A program made the position numbers and the translations under genes. DNA of 64,000 bases from Herbaspirillum frisingense (lineage in GTDB: Bacteria; Pseudomonadota; Gammaproteobacteria; Burkholderiales; Burkholderiaceae_D), in the NCBI GenBank assembly GCA_009914615.1, contig WNDX01000001.1, positions 1-64,000 on the forward strand. The letters are read 5' to 3'. Positions within the stretch are counted from its first letter, which is position 1, and each line of letters begins with the position of its first letter. Below are positions 27,025 through 35,229 of the stretch, piece after piece. The notes beneath the pieces are model-generated. The model did not search any database. It was not told the origin of the DNA and saw only the letters and a list, made by a program, of their open reading frames with translations.

Positions 27025-27687
27025 ATGCAACTCAAGAAAATGGGCAGCGCCGCCCTGGCCGCCTGCGTGGCGCTGGCCGCGCTGCTGCCGCTGCGCGCCG
27101 GCGCCGAGGCCGAAGGGCGGGTGTTCCAGCCGGTGGGCGAGAACCTGATGATCTCGCCGCCGGCCGGCTGGCGCATGGCGTTCATGGACGGCGATCCCGA
27201 GGGCGATTACGTGGTCGATTTCCTGCCGGCCAACGAGGCCCACGATTCCTGGCGCGAGGGATACATGGGCGTGCAGCGCCGCAGCTATCCGGACGGCGCG
27301 CTGGCGGACAATATCAGGGCGCGCAACCTGACCCTGGCGCAGGTTGCCATCACGGAGGTGATGCAGAGCGCACAGCGCAATTGTCCCGGGCGCTTCGTGC
27401 CGATGCGACAGAAGGATAGCTTGACCAACAATATCCCGACCTCGGTCAGCGGCGGTTTCTGCGACCGCGTGGGCGCGGCCGCGCCGTATGGCGAAGGCAC
27501 GGTGATGGCGGTGTACGAAGGAAAGGAGAGGCTGTTCGTGGTGCAGTTCAGCTGGCGGCCGGCGACCGAGAACGAGCTGAAGGAATACGCTTATCGCATC
27601 ACGCCGGCCAAGTTGCAGCAGTACCTGGATCTGCTCAACGGCGCTTCGCTGTGCGGCGGGCCGGATGAGGGGAAGTGTCCGCGGTAG
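27025..27687 (+). CDS. Secreted protein of unknown function
   Basis: 220 residues with a clear signal peptide (MQLKKMGSAALAACVALAAL, cleavage near RAGA|EAEG). After it come a PPAGWRMAFMDGDPEGDYVV strand region and an alternating beta-like middle; three Cys remain in the mature part (NCPGRF, GFCDRV and SLCGGPDEGKC, the last contributing two), enough for two disulphides in the periplasm. ATG 27025 has GGAGAAGG upstream. I do not recognise a family. It stands alone between two gene-free gaps. Confidence 0.8.
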   Translation: MQLKKMGSAALAACVALAALLPLRAGAEAEGRVFQPVGENLMISPPAGWRMAFMDGDPEGDYVVDFLPANEAHDSWREGYMGVQRRSYPDGALADNIRARNLTLAQVAITEVMQSAQRNCPGRFVPMRQKDSLTNNIPTSVSGGFCDRVGAAAPYGEGTVMAVYEGKERLFVVQFSWRPATENELKEYAYRITPAKLQQYLDLLNGASLCGGPDEGKCPR

Positions 27688-27740
27688 CGACTGTGTGATC
27701 GCTCAGACTGGGGGCTTCGTTGCACTTGGCGGGTCGTGTT

Positions 27741-27891
27741 CAACGCCACTGGATCCCGGCCTTTGCCGGAATGACGGAGAGGGTAGGACAGCGGGTTTGC
27801 GAATCGGCTACAGCTTCAACCTTGTTGGAAAAGCCGGTGCGGTGGGTTCCATCTCCGTTGTTCGGGTAAAGGCCGGAACCCGGCGACGTTT
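27741..27891. repeat. Dispersed inverted-repeat element
   Basis: Arms 27741-27778 (AACGCCACTGGATCCCGGCC then TTTGCCGGAATGACGGA) and 27854-27891, whose reverse complement reads AAACGTCGCCGGGTTCCGGC then CTTTACCCGAACAACGGA. They match the arms of the 13235 and 61022 elements. It fills the gap between the unknown secreted protein gene and mog. Confidence 0.75.
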
Positions 27892-27935
27892 ATCGCGCCT
27901 GGCGGACGAAATTCGTCCGGATCACCGGCAAGCGC

Positions 27936-28547
27936 TCACTTGCCAGCAGGCCGAACCGCCGACTTCGGCCGGAACGCCTTGCACACCGCCTCATGGGTCT
28001 CGATGTAAGGCCCGCCGATCAGGTCGATGCAATAGGGGATGGCCGCGAAGATACCCGGCACCTTTTGCTTGCCGTCCGCATCCTTCAAGCCCTCCAGCGT
28101 TTCCTTGATCGATTTCGGCTGGCCGGGCAGGTTGAGCACCAGCGCGGCGTGGTCGGCCGTTTCACGGATCACCGCCACCTGGCGCGAGAGGATCGCGGTC
28201 GGCACGAATTGCAGGCTGATCTGGCGCATCTGTTCGCCGAAGCCGGGCATCTCCTTGGTGGCGATGGCCAGCGTGGCTTCCGGCGTGACGTCGCGACGCG
28301 CGGGGCCGGTGCCGCCGGTGGTCAGCACCAGGTCGCAGCCGACTTCGTCCACCAGCTCGATCAGGGTCTTTTCGATCTGGGCGCGTTCGTCGGGGATGAG
28401 GCGGGTTTCCATCTTCCAAGGGCTGGCCAGCGCGGCGCCGAACCATTCCTGCAGGGACGGAATGCCCTGGTCTTCATAGACCCCGCCGGAGGCGCGATCC
28501 GAGATGGAGACCAGGCCGATCAGCAGATGATCGCGTTCAGTCTTCAT
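27936..28547 (-). CDS. mog: Molybdopterin adenylyltransferase
   Basis: 203 residues from ATG 28547. MogA adenylylates molybdopterin before MoeA inserts molybdate. The MoCF-binding motif LVLTTGGTGPARRDVTPEAT and the NLPGQPKSIKETLEG segment are present. The start lies inside the 3' end of darP (11-base overlap), so the two are co-transcribed. The other molybdenum-cofactor genes are at the far right of the window (moaA, mobA, moeA). Confidence 0.93.
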   Translation of the reverse strand: MKTERDHLLIGLVSISDRASGGVYEDQGIPSLQEWFGAALASPWKMETRLIPDERAQIEKTLIELVDEVGCDLVLTTGGTGPARRDVTPEATLAIATKEMPGFGEQMRQISLQFVPTAILSRQVAVIRETADHAALVLNLPGQPKSIKETLEGLKDADGKQKVPGIFAAIPYCIDLIGGPYIETHEAVCKAFRPKSAVRPAGK

Positions 28548-29136
28548 CGTCGTCGCGGTCTTCTTCGGCGGCGTCCTCACCCTTTTGCAGGTTGGCTGCG
28601 ATGTGCAGTTGCTTGAGGATCTGGAAGATTTCGCGATACGCCTTGGGCGGCTTGTTTTCGGCCTGTTCCTTGCGGGCGTTGCGGATCAGCGTGCGCATGT
28701 GCTGCAGGTCGATCTCGGGATGCTTGTCGCGCAGGTCGGTCAGCGCCTGGTCGTCGGCCAGCAGTTTTTCGCGGCGGCGTTCCAGTGCGTGCATGACGGC
28801 GGTTTCCGCCTTGGAGGCGCCGCGCCAGCTGTCGATGGTCTTCTGGATGATGTCGAGTTCGTCCTGCTCCAGCGTGCGCATCTTCTTGCCGACGTATTGC
28901 ATCTGGCGGCGGCGCCCTTCGTGATCCTTGATCTGCTGGCATTCGAGGATGGCGTCGCGCACGTCTTCGGGCATGGGGACGCGCTTGACGCGGTCGCGCG
29001 GTTCGGCGACCAGCGCTTCGCCCAGCTTTTGCAGGGCCTCCATCTCGCGCTTGAGTTGGGACTTGGAAGGGCGGTCGTATTCCTGTTCGAATTCGCTGGA
29101 CTGGAATCCGACTGCGCCGCGGTTGGCATTGGGCAT
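28537..29136 (-). CDS. darP: Ribosome biogenesis factor DarP (YjgA, DUF615)
   Basis: 199-residue basic, helical protein that associates with late 50S assembly intermediates. The family signature KSQLKREMEALQKLGEALV and the later LRDKHPEIDLQHMRTLIRNARKE are visible; the tail is very acidic (EDAAEEDRDDDED). It is divergent from pmbA, the usual arrangement of yjgA and pmbA, and leads into mog. Confidence 0.95.
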   Translation of the reverse strand: MPNANRGAVGFQSSEFEQEYDRPSKSQLKREMEALQKLGEALVAEPRDRVKRVPMPEDVRDAILECQQIKDHEGRRRQMQYVGKKMRTLEQDELDIIQKTIDSWRGASKAETAVMHALERRREKLLADDQALTDLRDKHPEIDLQHMRTLIRNARKEQAENKPPKAYREIFQILKQLHIAANLQKGEDAAEEDRDDDED

Positions 29137-29211
29137 GGTATAGCTTCAAGAAATATTGCTTAACGGCTGCTATGATACCCGTTTTACCCGCATTTCAGAG
29201 AAAACAGGCTC

Positions 29212-30576
29212 ATGAGCGATACCCCATTCACCCACAGTCAGGATCAGTTGAAGCAGCTGGCGCAGGATGTGCTGCGTTACGCCAAGGAGAAGGGCGCCTC
29301 GGATGCGGCGGTCGATATCAGCGAAGGCAGCGGCCTGTCGGTCGCGGTGCGCAAGGGCAAGGTCGAGACGATCGAGCAGAACAAGGACAAGGGCATCGGC
29401 GTCACCGTGTTCCTCGGCGAAGGCCGCCAGGTGCGGCGCGGCAATGCCAGCACCTCGGATTTCTCGCAGCAGGCGCTCAAGGAAACGGTCGAGGCCGCCT
29501 ATAACATCGCGCGCTTCACCTCCGTCGATGACTGCGCCGGCCTGCCCGACGCCGACATGCTGGAAATGTCGCCGCGCGACCTGAAACTGTTTTCGGCATG
29601 GAACATTTCCGCCGAGGAAGCTGTGGCGCTGGCCCAACGCTGCGAAACCGCCGCGCTGGAAACCGATCCGCGCATCAGCAACAGCGAAGGCGCCAGCGTT
29701 TATGTGCAGCATTCGCATTTCATCGCCGCCAATTCGCGCGGCTTCATCGGCGGCTACCCGTTCTCGCGCCACACCATCTCGGTGGCGCCGATCGCCGGCA
29801 AGGGCGCCGGCATGCAGCGCGACGACTGGTATTCCTCCAAGCGCGACCCCAAGCAGTTGGCCAAGCCGGAAGCGGTCGGCCGCTACGCCGCGGAGCGCGC
29901 CCTGGCGCGCCTGAACGCGCGCAAGCTGACCACCCGCAAGTGCCCGGTGCTGTTCGAGGCGCCGCTGGCGGCAGGTTTGCTGGGCGCCTTCGTGCAGGCG
30001 GTGTCGGGCGGCGCGCTGTACCGCAAATCGACCTTCCTGCTCGATGCGCTGGGCCAGCAGGTGTTCCCGGAGCATATCCAGATCAAGGAAGATCCGCACG
30101 TGATCGGCGGCGTCGGCTCCGCGCCCTTCGATGAAGAAGGCGTGCGCACCGTCAAGCGCGACGTGGTCAAGGACGGCGTGGTGCAGGGCTACTTCCTGTC
30201 CACCTACTCGGCACGCAAGCTGGGCATGCAGACCACCGGCAACTCCGGCGGGTCGCACAACCTGACGCTGCGCTCGGACCTGACCACCAAGGGCGACACC
30301 TTCAAGGGCATGCTCAAGAAGATGGGTACCGGCCTCCTGGTCACTGAACTGATGGGCCAGGGCGTGAACTACGTGACCGGCGACTATTCGCGCGGCGCCT
30401 CGGGCTATTGGGTCGAGAACGGCGTGATCCAGTATCCGGTGGAAGAGATCACCATCGCCGGCAACATGAAGGACATGCTGCGCCAGATCGTCGCCATCGG
30501 CAACGACACCCTGGTGCGCGGCACCAAGGAAACCGGATCCATCCTGCTGGAAAGCATGACCATCGCGGGCGACTGA
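29212..30576 (+). CDS. pmbA: Metalloprotease PmbA (TldE)
   Basis: 454-residue partner of TldD; the heterodimer is a zinc protease that trims modified peptides and degrades unfolded ones. The family features VAVRKGKVETIEQNKDKGIG, SSKRDPKQLAKPEAVG and GGVGSAPFDEEGVRT are present, with the C-terminal YWVENGVIQYPVEEITIAGN. It lacks TldD's HExxxH, as expected of the E subunit. tldD is not in the window. It is divergent from darP with a 75-base shared upstream region. Confidence 0.95.
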   Translation: MSDTPFTHSQDQLKQLAQDVLRYAKEKGASDAAVDISEGSGLSVAVRKGKVETIEQNKDKGIGVTVFLGEGRQVRRGNASTSDFSQQALKETVEAAYNIARFTSVDDCAGLPDADMLEMSPRDLKLFSAWNISAEEAVALAQRCETAALETDPRISNSEGASVYVQHSHFIAANSRGFIGGYPFSRHTISVAPIAGKGAGMQRDDWYSSKRDPKQLAKPEAVGRYAAERALARLNARKLTTRKCPVLFEAPLAAGLLGAFVQAVSGGALYRKSTFLLDALGQQVFPEHIQIKEDPHVIGGVGSAPFDEEGVRTVKRDVVKDGVVQGYFLSTYSARKLGMQTTGNSGGSHNLTLRSDLTTKGDTFKGMLKKMGTGLLVTELMGQGVNYVTGDYSRGASGYWVENGVIQYPVEEITIAGNMKDMLRQIVAIGNDTLVRGTKETGSILLESMTIAGD

Positions 30577-30658
30577 TCCCGCCATGGGGCCGGGCGGCTG
30601 ACGCCGTTCCGGCCGCCATGGCCGGGTCTCCGCCGCATGTACGTGGAGGAGGCAAACC

Positions 30659-31150
30659 ATGGACGACATCCATATCAGGCGCGGTTACCTGCCCGGCGCC
30701 ATCGGCCGTGTCGCCGAGCTGCACGCGGCCTACTACACCGAGAACTGGAGCTTCGGCGTCTATTTCGAAGCCAAGGTCGCCACCGAACTCTCCGCCTTCA
30801 TGAGCCGCTACGACGATGCGCGCGACGGCTTCTGGACCGCCACCGTGCATGGCCGCATCGAGGGCTCGCTCACCGTCGATGGCCAGCATGCGCATGAGCA
30901 GGGCGCGTGCCTGCGCTGGTTCATCGCCTCCGAAAAACTGCGTGGGCGCGGCGTGGGGGATGCCTTGCTGGGCGACGCGGTGCGCTTTTGCGCCGACCAC
31001 GATTTCCCCTCCGTCTATCTCTGGACCTTCGAGGGCCTGCACGCCGCGCATCATCTCTGCGAGCGACACGGCTTCGTGCTGACCGAGGAGTGCATCGGCG
31101 CGCGCTGGGGCGTGAAGGTCAAGGAGCAACGCTATGAATTGCTGCTGTGA
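30659..31150 (+). CDS. GNAT-family N-acetyltransferase
   Basis: 163 residues. The acetyl-CoA binding loop is LRWFIASEKLRGRGVGDALLG (motif A, RGRGVG), followed by HHLCERHGFVLTEE, the usual last strand of the fold. The N-terminal part is helical (AIGRVAELHAAYYTENWSF). The substrate cannot be inferred. It starts 82 bases after pmbA behind GGAGG and may be co-transcribed with it. Confidence 0.88.
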   Translation: MDDIHIRRGYLPGAIGRVAELHAAYYTENWSFGVYFEAKVATELSAFMSRYDDARDGFWTATVHGRIEGSLTVDGQHAHEQGACLRWFIASEKLRGRGVGDALLGDAVRFCADHDFPSVYLWTFEGLHAAHHLCERHGFVLTEECIGARWGVKVKEQRYELLL

Positions 31151-31281
31151 GCGGCATCGGAGGCAGTAAACCGGCCCGCTGCGCGGAACGCGGAAGTGGC
31201 CGTCCAGCAACAAGTCCGGTCAATTGATAAAATGACGGGTCGGCGCATTGGCGCCTCTTCCAAGATTGTCTTCCCAGCAAC

Positions 31282-32880
31282 ATGGCCCTCCATACCGACG
31301 CCGCGCACTCCAGCGGCCAAGTCTTGCCTTTCCGCGAATCCCTGCTGGCCACCCTCGGCATCTGCTTCGTCATCATGCTGGTGGCGCTGGACCAGACCAT
31401 CGTCGGCACCGCGCTGCCCACCATCGTGGCCGAACTGAAGGGCTTCGAGCTGTACGCCTGGGTCGCTACCGCCTATCTGCTGACCTCGGTCATCACCGTG
31501 CCCATCTTCGGGCGCCTGGGCGATTACTTCGGCCGCAAGCCCTTCGTGATCGCATCCATCATCGTCTTCGTCGGCGCCTCGGCCCTGTGCGGCATGGCCG
31601 ACAGCATGCTGTTCCTGGTGCTGGCGCGCGGCCTGCAGGGCATAGGGGGCGGCATGCTGGTGGGCACCTGTTTCGCGTCCATCGCCGACCTGTTCCCCGA
31701 TCCGCGCGTGCGCTTGCGCTGGCAGATCATCCTGTCGGCCTCGTTTGGCATCGCCACCGCCGTGGGGCCGTCGCTGGGCGGTTTCCTCACGCAGGGGCTG
31801 GGCTGGCGCTGGGTGTTCTATTGCAATCTGCCGATCGGCGTGGTGTCGCTGTATTTCGTCTGGCGCTTCGTGCCGCATATCCGCCATATCAAGCATGAGG
31901 GCAAGATGCGCCTGGACTGGCCCGGCGCGCTGCTGATCTCGTTGTCGCTGGGCAGCCTGCAACTGCTGGTGGAGATGCTGCCCAAGCGCGGCATCACCGG
32001 CGGCATGCTGGGTTTGCTGGTGTTGTCGGCCGCCGCGTTCTACGCGCTGTGGAAGTGGGAGCAGCGCGCCGCCCAGCCCATCCTGCCGTTCGAGATGATG
32101 CGCGACCGCGCGTTGTCCAGCCTGTTCCTGCTGTCGGTGCTGGCCGGCTTCGCCATGTTCTCGCTGCTGATGTATGCGCCGCTGCTGTTTCAGGGCGGCT
32201 TCGGCATGACGCCGCGCGAGGCGGGCCTGCTGATTACGCCGCTGGTGGCCTGTATCACCGTGGCCAGCATCGCCAACGGCCGCATCATCACCCGCATCCC
32301 CAATCCCAACATGATGATGACGCTGGGCTTCGTGCTGATCGCCGCATCCTGCCTGGGCGTGGTGCTGTGCGACCGCGGCACCGGCGGCGGCTTCATGCTG
32401 GCGGCGATGCTGGCCGGCGGTTTCGGCCTGGGCCTGGTGCTGCCCAACCTGACCGTGTTCGCCCAGCAGGCGGCCAGCCGTGAACACCTGGGCATCGCCA
32501 CCGCCTTGCTGCAGTCGTTGCGCATGATAGGCGGCATGCTCGGTACGGCCATCACCGGTACGCTGGTCAGCCAGATGTACGGCGCCGGCGTGCAAAAGGC
32601 GCTGGAAGGCGATCATGCGGCGCAGTGGCTCAAGGAATTCAGCGATCCGGAGGTACTGGTCAATCACGACATCCAGTCGGTGCTGCTGGCCCAACTGATG
32701 CAGGCCGGCCACAACGGCTCGGCGTTGCTCAATGCGGCGCGCGACGCGTTGGTGGGCGCGATCCACATGGGCATCGCGATCGCCATCGTGGCCGCGCTGG
32801 CCGGGCTGTGGATGGTGCGCCGGGTGCCGCCGATCAAGTTCCATGACAATGCCAAGGTCGAACCCGTGATGTCGGAATAA
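31282..32880 (+). CDS. DHA2-family MFS drug exporter (14 membrane segments)
   Basis: 532 residues. The proton-driven DHA2 exporter signatures are intact: VALDQTIVGTALPTIVAEL in segment 1, WVATAYLLTSVITVPIFGRLGDYFGRK between segments 2 and 3, and RGLQGIGGGMLVG in motif B. It is an intact paralogue of the class whose broken copy lies at 9945-10685, but it is not the same gene. The C-terminus is cytosolic and charged. A terminator follows directly. Confidence 0.92.
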   Translation: MALHTDAAHSSGQVLPFRESLLATLGICFVIMLVALDQTIVGTALPTIVAELKGFELYAWVATAYLLTSVITVPIFGRLGDYFGRKPFVIASIIVFVGASALCGMADSMLFLVLARGLQGIGGGMLVGTCFASIADLFPDPRVRLRWQIILSASFGIATAVGPSLGGFLTQGLGWRWVFYCNLPIGVVSLYFVWRFVPHIRHIKHEGKMRLDWPGALLISLSLGSLQLLVEMLPKRGITGGMLGLLVLSAAAFYALWKWEQRAAQPILPFEMMRDRALSSLFLLSVLAGFAMFSLLMYAPLLFQGGFGMTPREAGLLITPLVACITVASIANGRIITRIPNPNMMMTLGFVLIAASCLGVVLCDRGTGGGFMLAAMLAGGFGLGLVLPNLTVFAQQAASREHLGIATALLQSLRMIGGMLGTAITGTLVSQMYGAGVQKALEGDHAAQWLKEFSDPEVLVNHDIQSVLLAQLMQAGHNGSALLNAARDALVGAIHMGIAIAIVAALAGLWMVRRVPPIKFHDNAKVEPVMSE

Positions 32881-32908
32881 ATGGCGTGAATAGTCGCCGC
32901 AAGAACGG

Positions 32909-32941
32909 AAAAGCCGGACGGTTGACCAGTCCGGCTTTTTT
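32909..32941 (+). terminator. Rho-independent terminator of the DHA2 exporter
   Basis: AAAAGCCGGAC (32909-32919) pairs with GTCCGGCTTTT (32929-32939) around a 9-base loop, followed by further T. The A/T flanks allow it to work in both directions and so also end phrB on the minus strand. Confidence 0.88.
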
Positions 32942-32964
32942 CATGCACGCCCGGCGGGCGGGTT

Positions 32965-34473
32965 TCAGTCGTCTTCGGCAGGCGCGGACTTGTCCGCTTT
33001 CTTCACCACCGCATAGCGTTCCAGGGTGCGGGCGCGCGCCTGGGCGTGATCGACGATGGGGCGCGGATAATCCTGGTCCAGCGCCACGCCGGCCGCGCGC
33101 AGCTCGTCGGGCGTGGCCGTCCATGGCGCATGGATGCGTTTGTCGGACAGCTTGGCCAGTTGCGGCAGGTAGCGCCGGATGAACTTGCCGTCCGGGTCGA
33201 ATTTCTCGGATTGCGTGACCGGGTTGAAGATGCGGAAGTAGGGCTGGGCATCGCAGCCCGACGAGGCAGCCCATTGCCAGCCGCCGTTGTTGGCCGAGAG
33301 GTCGAAGTCGTTCAGATGGATGGCGAAATACTTTTCGCCCCAGCGCCAGTCCAGGCCCAGATCCTTGGTCAGGAAGCTGGCGACCACCATGCGCAGGCGG
33401 TTGTGCATGTAGCCGGTCTGGTTGATCTGCAGCATGGCGGCGTCCACCAGCGGATAGCCGGTGCGGCCTTCGCACCAGGCGGCGAAGTCGGCCTGCGCCT
33501 GGTGGTCGCTCTCCCATTCAATGGCGTCGTATTCGGGCTTGAACGCCTGGCTGGCCACGCGCGGATGGTGGTGCAGGATCATGAAATAGAAATCGCGCCA
33601 GGTCAGTTCCGACAGCCAGGTCGCCGCGCCCGCGCCGCCGTGACCGGCATGCATGGCCTGCAGCGCGGCGCGCGCCAGCGTGCGGATCGAAATGGTGCCG
33701 AAGCGCAGGTGCACCGACAGATAGGATGGCCCCTTGACCGCCGGATAGTCGCGCGCCGTGCCATAGGCGCCGATGCGCGAGAGGAAATCGTCGAACAGGG
33801 CATCGGCGCCGGACATGCCGGTCGGGATCTTCAGTGCATGCAGATTGCTTTTCTCGAAGCCCAATTGCTTCAGCGTCGGTAGTGCATGTTCCAGCTTGGC
33901 CGGCGGCGCGGCCAGCGCCTTGACATGACGTTCGACCGGATAGGCCTTCAGGTAGAAATCGCCGCCGGCCGCGGCCAGCTTGGCCATCCAGGCATTTTTG
34001 TAGGGCGTGAAGACCGAGAAGGGCTTGGCCGATTGCGTCAGCACCTCATCCTTTTCGAAGATCACCTGGTCCTTGCAGCCGAGGAACAGAATGGCGTCTT
34101 GCTGCAGCGTTTCCGCCACCGCATGGTCGCGCGCCACGGCGTCGGGTTCGTAGTCGGTATTGGTGAACACGGCCTGCACACCCAGTTCCGCCGCCAGCGC
34201 CGGAATCATCTTGCCGGCCGCGCCGTGCAGCACGATCAGCCCGCCGCCTTGCGCGCGCAGAGAGGCGTCCAGCTCGGTCACGCTGTCCAGGATGAATTCG
34301 ATGCGGCGATCTTGCGTGACGCCGTCCTTTTTCAGCGCATCGAGAATGTCGGTGTCGAACACGAAGGCGCACCAGACTTGCTTGCTTTGCGAGAGCGCGT
34401 AGTAGAGCGCGGTATGGTCGGTGCTGCGCAGGTCGCGGCGGAACCAGACCAGGGACTTGTCGAATTGGGGCAT
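32965..34473 (-). CDS. phrB: Deoxyribodipyrimidine photolyase
   Basis: 502-residue CPD photolyase that uses FAD and blue light to split pyrimidine dimers. The N-terminal antenna domain begins SLVWFRRDLRSTDHTAL; the FAD domain has SYLSVHLRFGTISIRTL, WLSELTWRDFYFMIL, EGRTGYPLVDAAMLQINQTG and WGEKYFAIHLNDFDLSANNGG with DAQPYFRIFNP. It lies 31 bases after a SnoaL-like gene on the same strand, an association frequent in proteobacterial photolyase clusters. Confidence 0.96.
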   Translation of the reverse strand: MPQFDKSLVWFRRDLRSTDHTALYYALSQSKQVWCAFVFDTDILDALKKDGVTQDRRIEFILDSVTELDASLRAQGGGLIVLHGAAGKMIPALAAELGVQAVFTNTDYEPDAVARDHAVAETLQQDAILFLGCKDQVIFEKDEVLTQSAKPFSVFTPYKNAWMAKLAAAGGDFYLKAYPVERHVKALAAPPAKLEHALPTLKQLGFEKSNLHALKIPTGMSGADALFDDFLSRIGAYGTARDYPAVKGPSYLSVHLRFGTISIRTLARAALQAMHAGHGGAGAATWLSELTWRDFYFMILHHHPRVASQAFKPEYDAIEWESDHQAQADFAAWCEGRTGYPLVDAAMLQINQTGYMHNRLRMVVASFLTKDLGLDWRWGEKYFAIHLNDFDLSANNGGWQWAASSGCDAQPYFRIFNPVTQSEKFDPDGKFIRRYLPQLAKLSDKRIHAPWTATPDELRAAGVALDQDYPRPIVDHAQARARTLERYAVVKKADKSAPAEDD

Positions 34474-34504
34474 TGAGGCTGACGGTGGATGGGGTTCTTA
34501 TTGC

Positions 34505-34960
34505 TTATTGCCGGGCGAAGCATTTCAGGCCGCGCATGAAGAGGCCGACCAGCGGCAATTTCTCGTACAGCTCTTCGGCGGCATCCCAGTAGTCGCGATG
34601 ATAGATGACCCGGCCGTCCTCGGCCAGATGAAAATGCGTGGCGCCATGGATGCATTGCTCGGCGGCGGAGAAAGGCGGCATGCGAAAGAAGAAATCCCAG
34701 GTCAGGAACACCTGTTCGCGCTGCTGCACCGTGGCCGTCACCTTGAAGTGCGGATCCTTGACCTGCTTGAACATATGGGCGAACAGATGCTGGATCGCTT
34801 CGAGGCCCTGCACTTCGTTGAAGGGATCCTTGAAGCGCGCGTCGGCGGCATAGACTTCGGCCACCTGGGCGGCGTTGTCGCGCGTGAGGGTTTCGAAGAA
34901 GCGCACCAGTTTGCTGGCGTGGGCGGCGTGGTCGGGGTGCTCCTGGTGCGGAATGGTCAT
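34505..34960 (-). CDS. SnoaL/NTF2-like fold protein, photolyase-linked
   Basis: 151 residues forming a cone-shaped alpha+beta barrel typical of the NTF2 superfamily: helix LVRFFETLTRDNAAQVAEVY, then YAADARFKDPFNEVQGLEAI and WDFFFRMPPFSAAEQCIHG and HFHLAEDGRVIYHRDYWDAAEEL. Such proteins are hydrolases, isomerases or binding proteins; nothing fixes a reaction here. It precedes phrB in a probable operon, suggesting a light- or UV-response link. Confidence 0.85.
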   Translation of the reverse strand: MTIPHQEHPDHAAHASKLVRFFETLTRDNAAQVAEVYAADARFKDPFNEVQGLEAIQHLFAHMFKQVKDPHFKVTATVQQREQVFLTWDFFFRMPPFSAAEQCIHGATHFHLAEDGRVIYHRDYWDAAEELYEKLPLVGLFMRGLKCFARQ

Positions 34961-35118
34961 GGCGCGCTCGCTGGATGAGGAATGGATTCGACCTTGTACC
35001 GGGCCGGGCGTTCATGCCCGGCGGAAAATTGCCAATCTGATAAAACATTTTCGCCGCACGGTTTTTGTGCGACTTGTGTCGGCGCAAAAAGATTTACGCG
35101 CGTTTGACGCATGATGGC

Positions 35119-35146
35119 TCAAGTGGTCACGACGGGCGGCCGTTAA
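35119..35146 (+). promoter_or_regulatory. Putative sigma-28 (FliA) promoter of the chemotaxis receptor
   Basis: TCAAGTGG (35119-35126), 12 bases, then GCCGTTAA (35139-35146). The -10 part matches 7 of 8 of the FliA consensus GCCGATAA, the -35 part about 5 of 8, with one base more than the usual spacing. It lies 83 bases before the ATG of a methyl-accepting chemotaxis gene, a common FliA target. Confidence 0.45.
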
Positions 35147-35229
35147 TGATAAGTCCCTATCCGGGACGAATGAAGAGGCGGCGCGGCGCTATCCGGCCGC
35201 GCCTTTGGGGATATTGGGGATGTGATTAC

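Noticed and set aside
26875..27243. N-terminal extension of the carboxylesterase
   Set aside because: The extension is antisense to the secreted unknown protein; the ATG at 26874 gives the normal family length.
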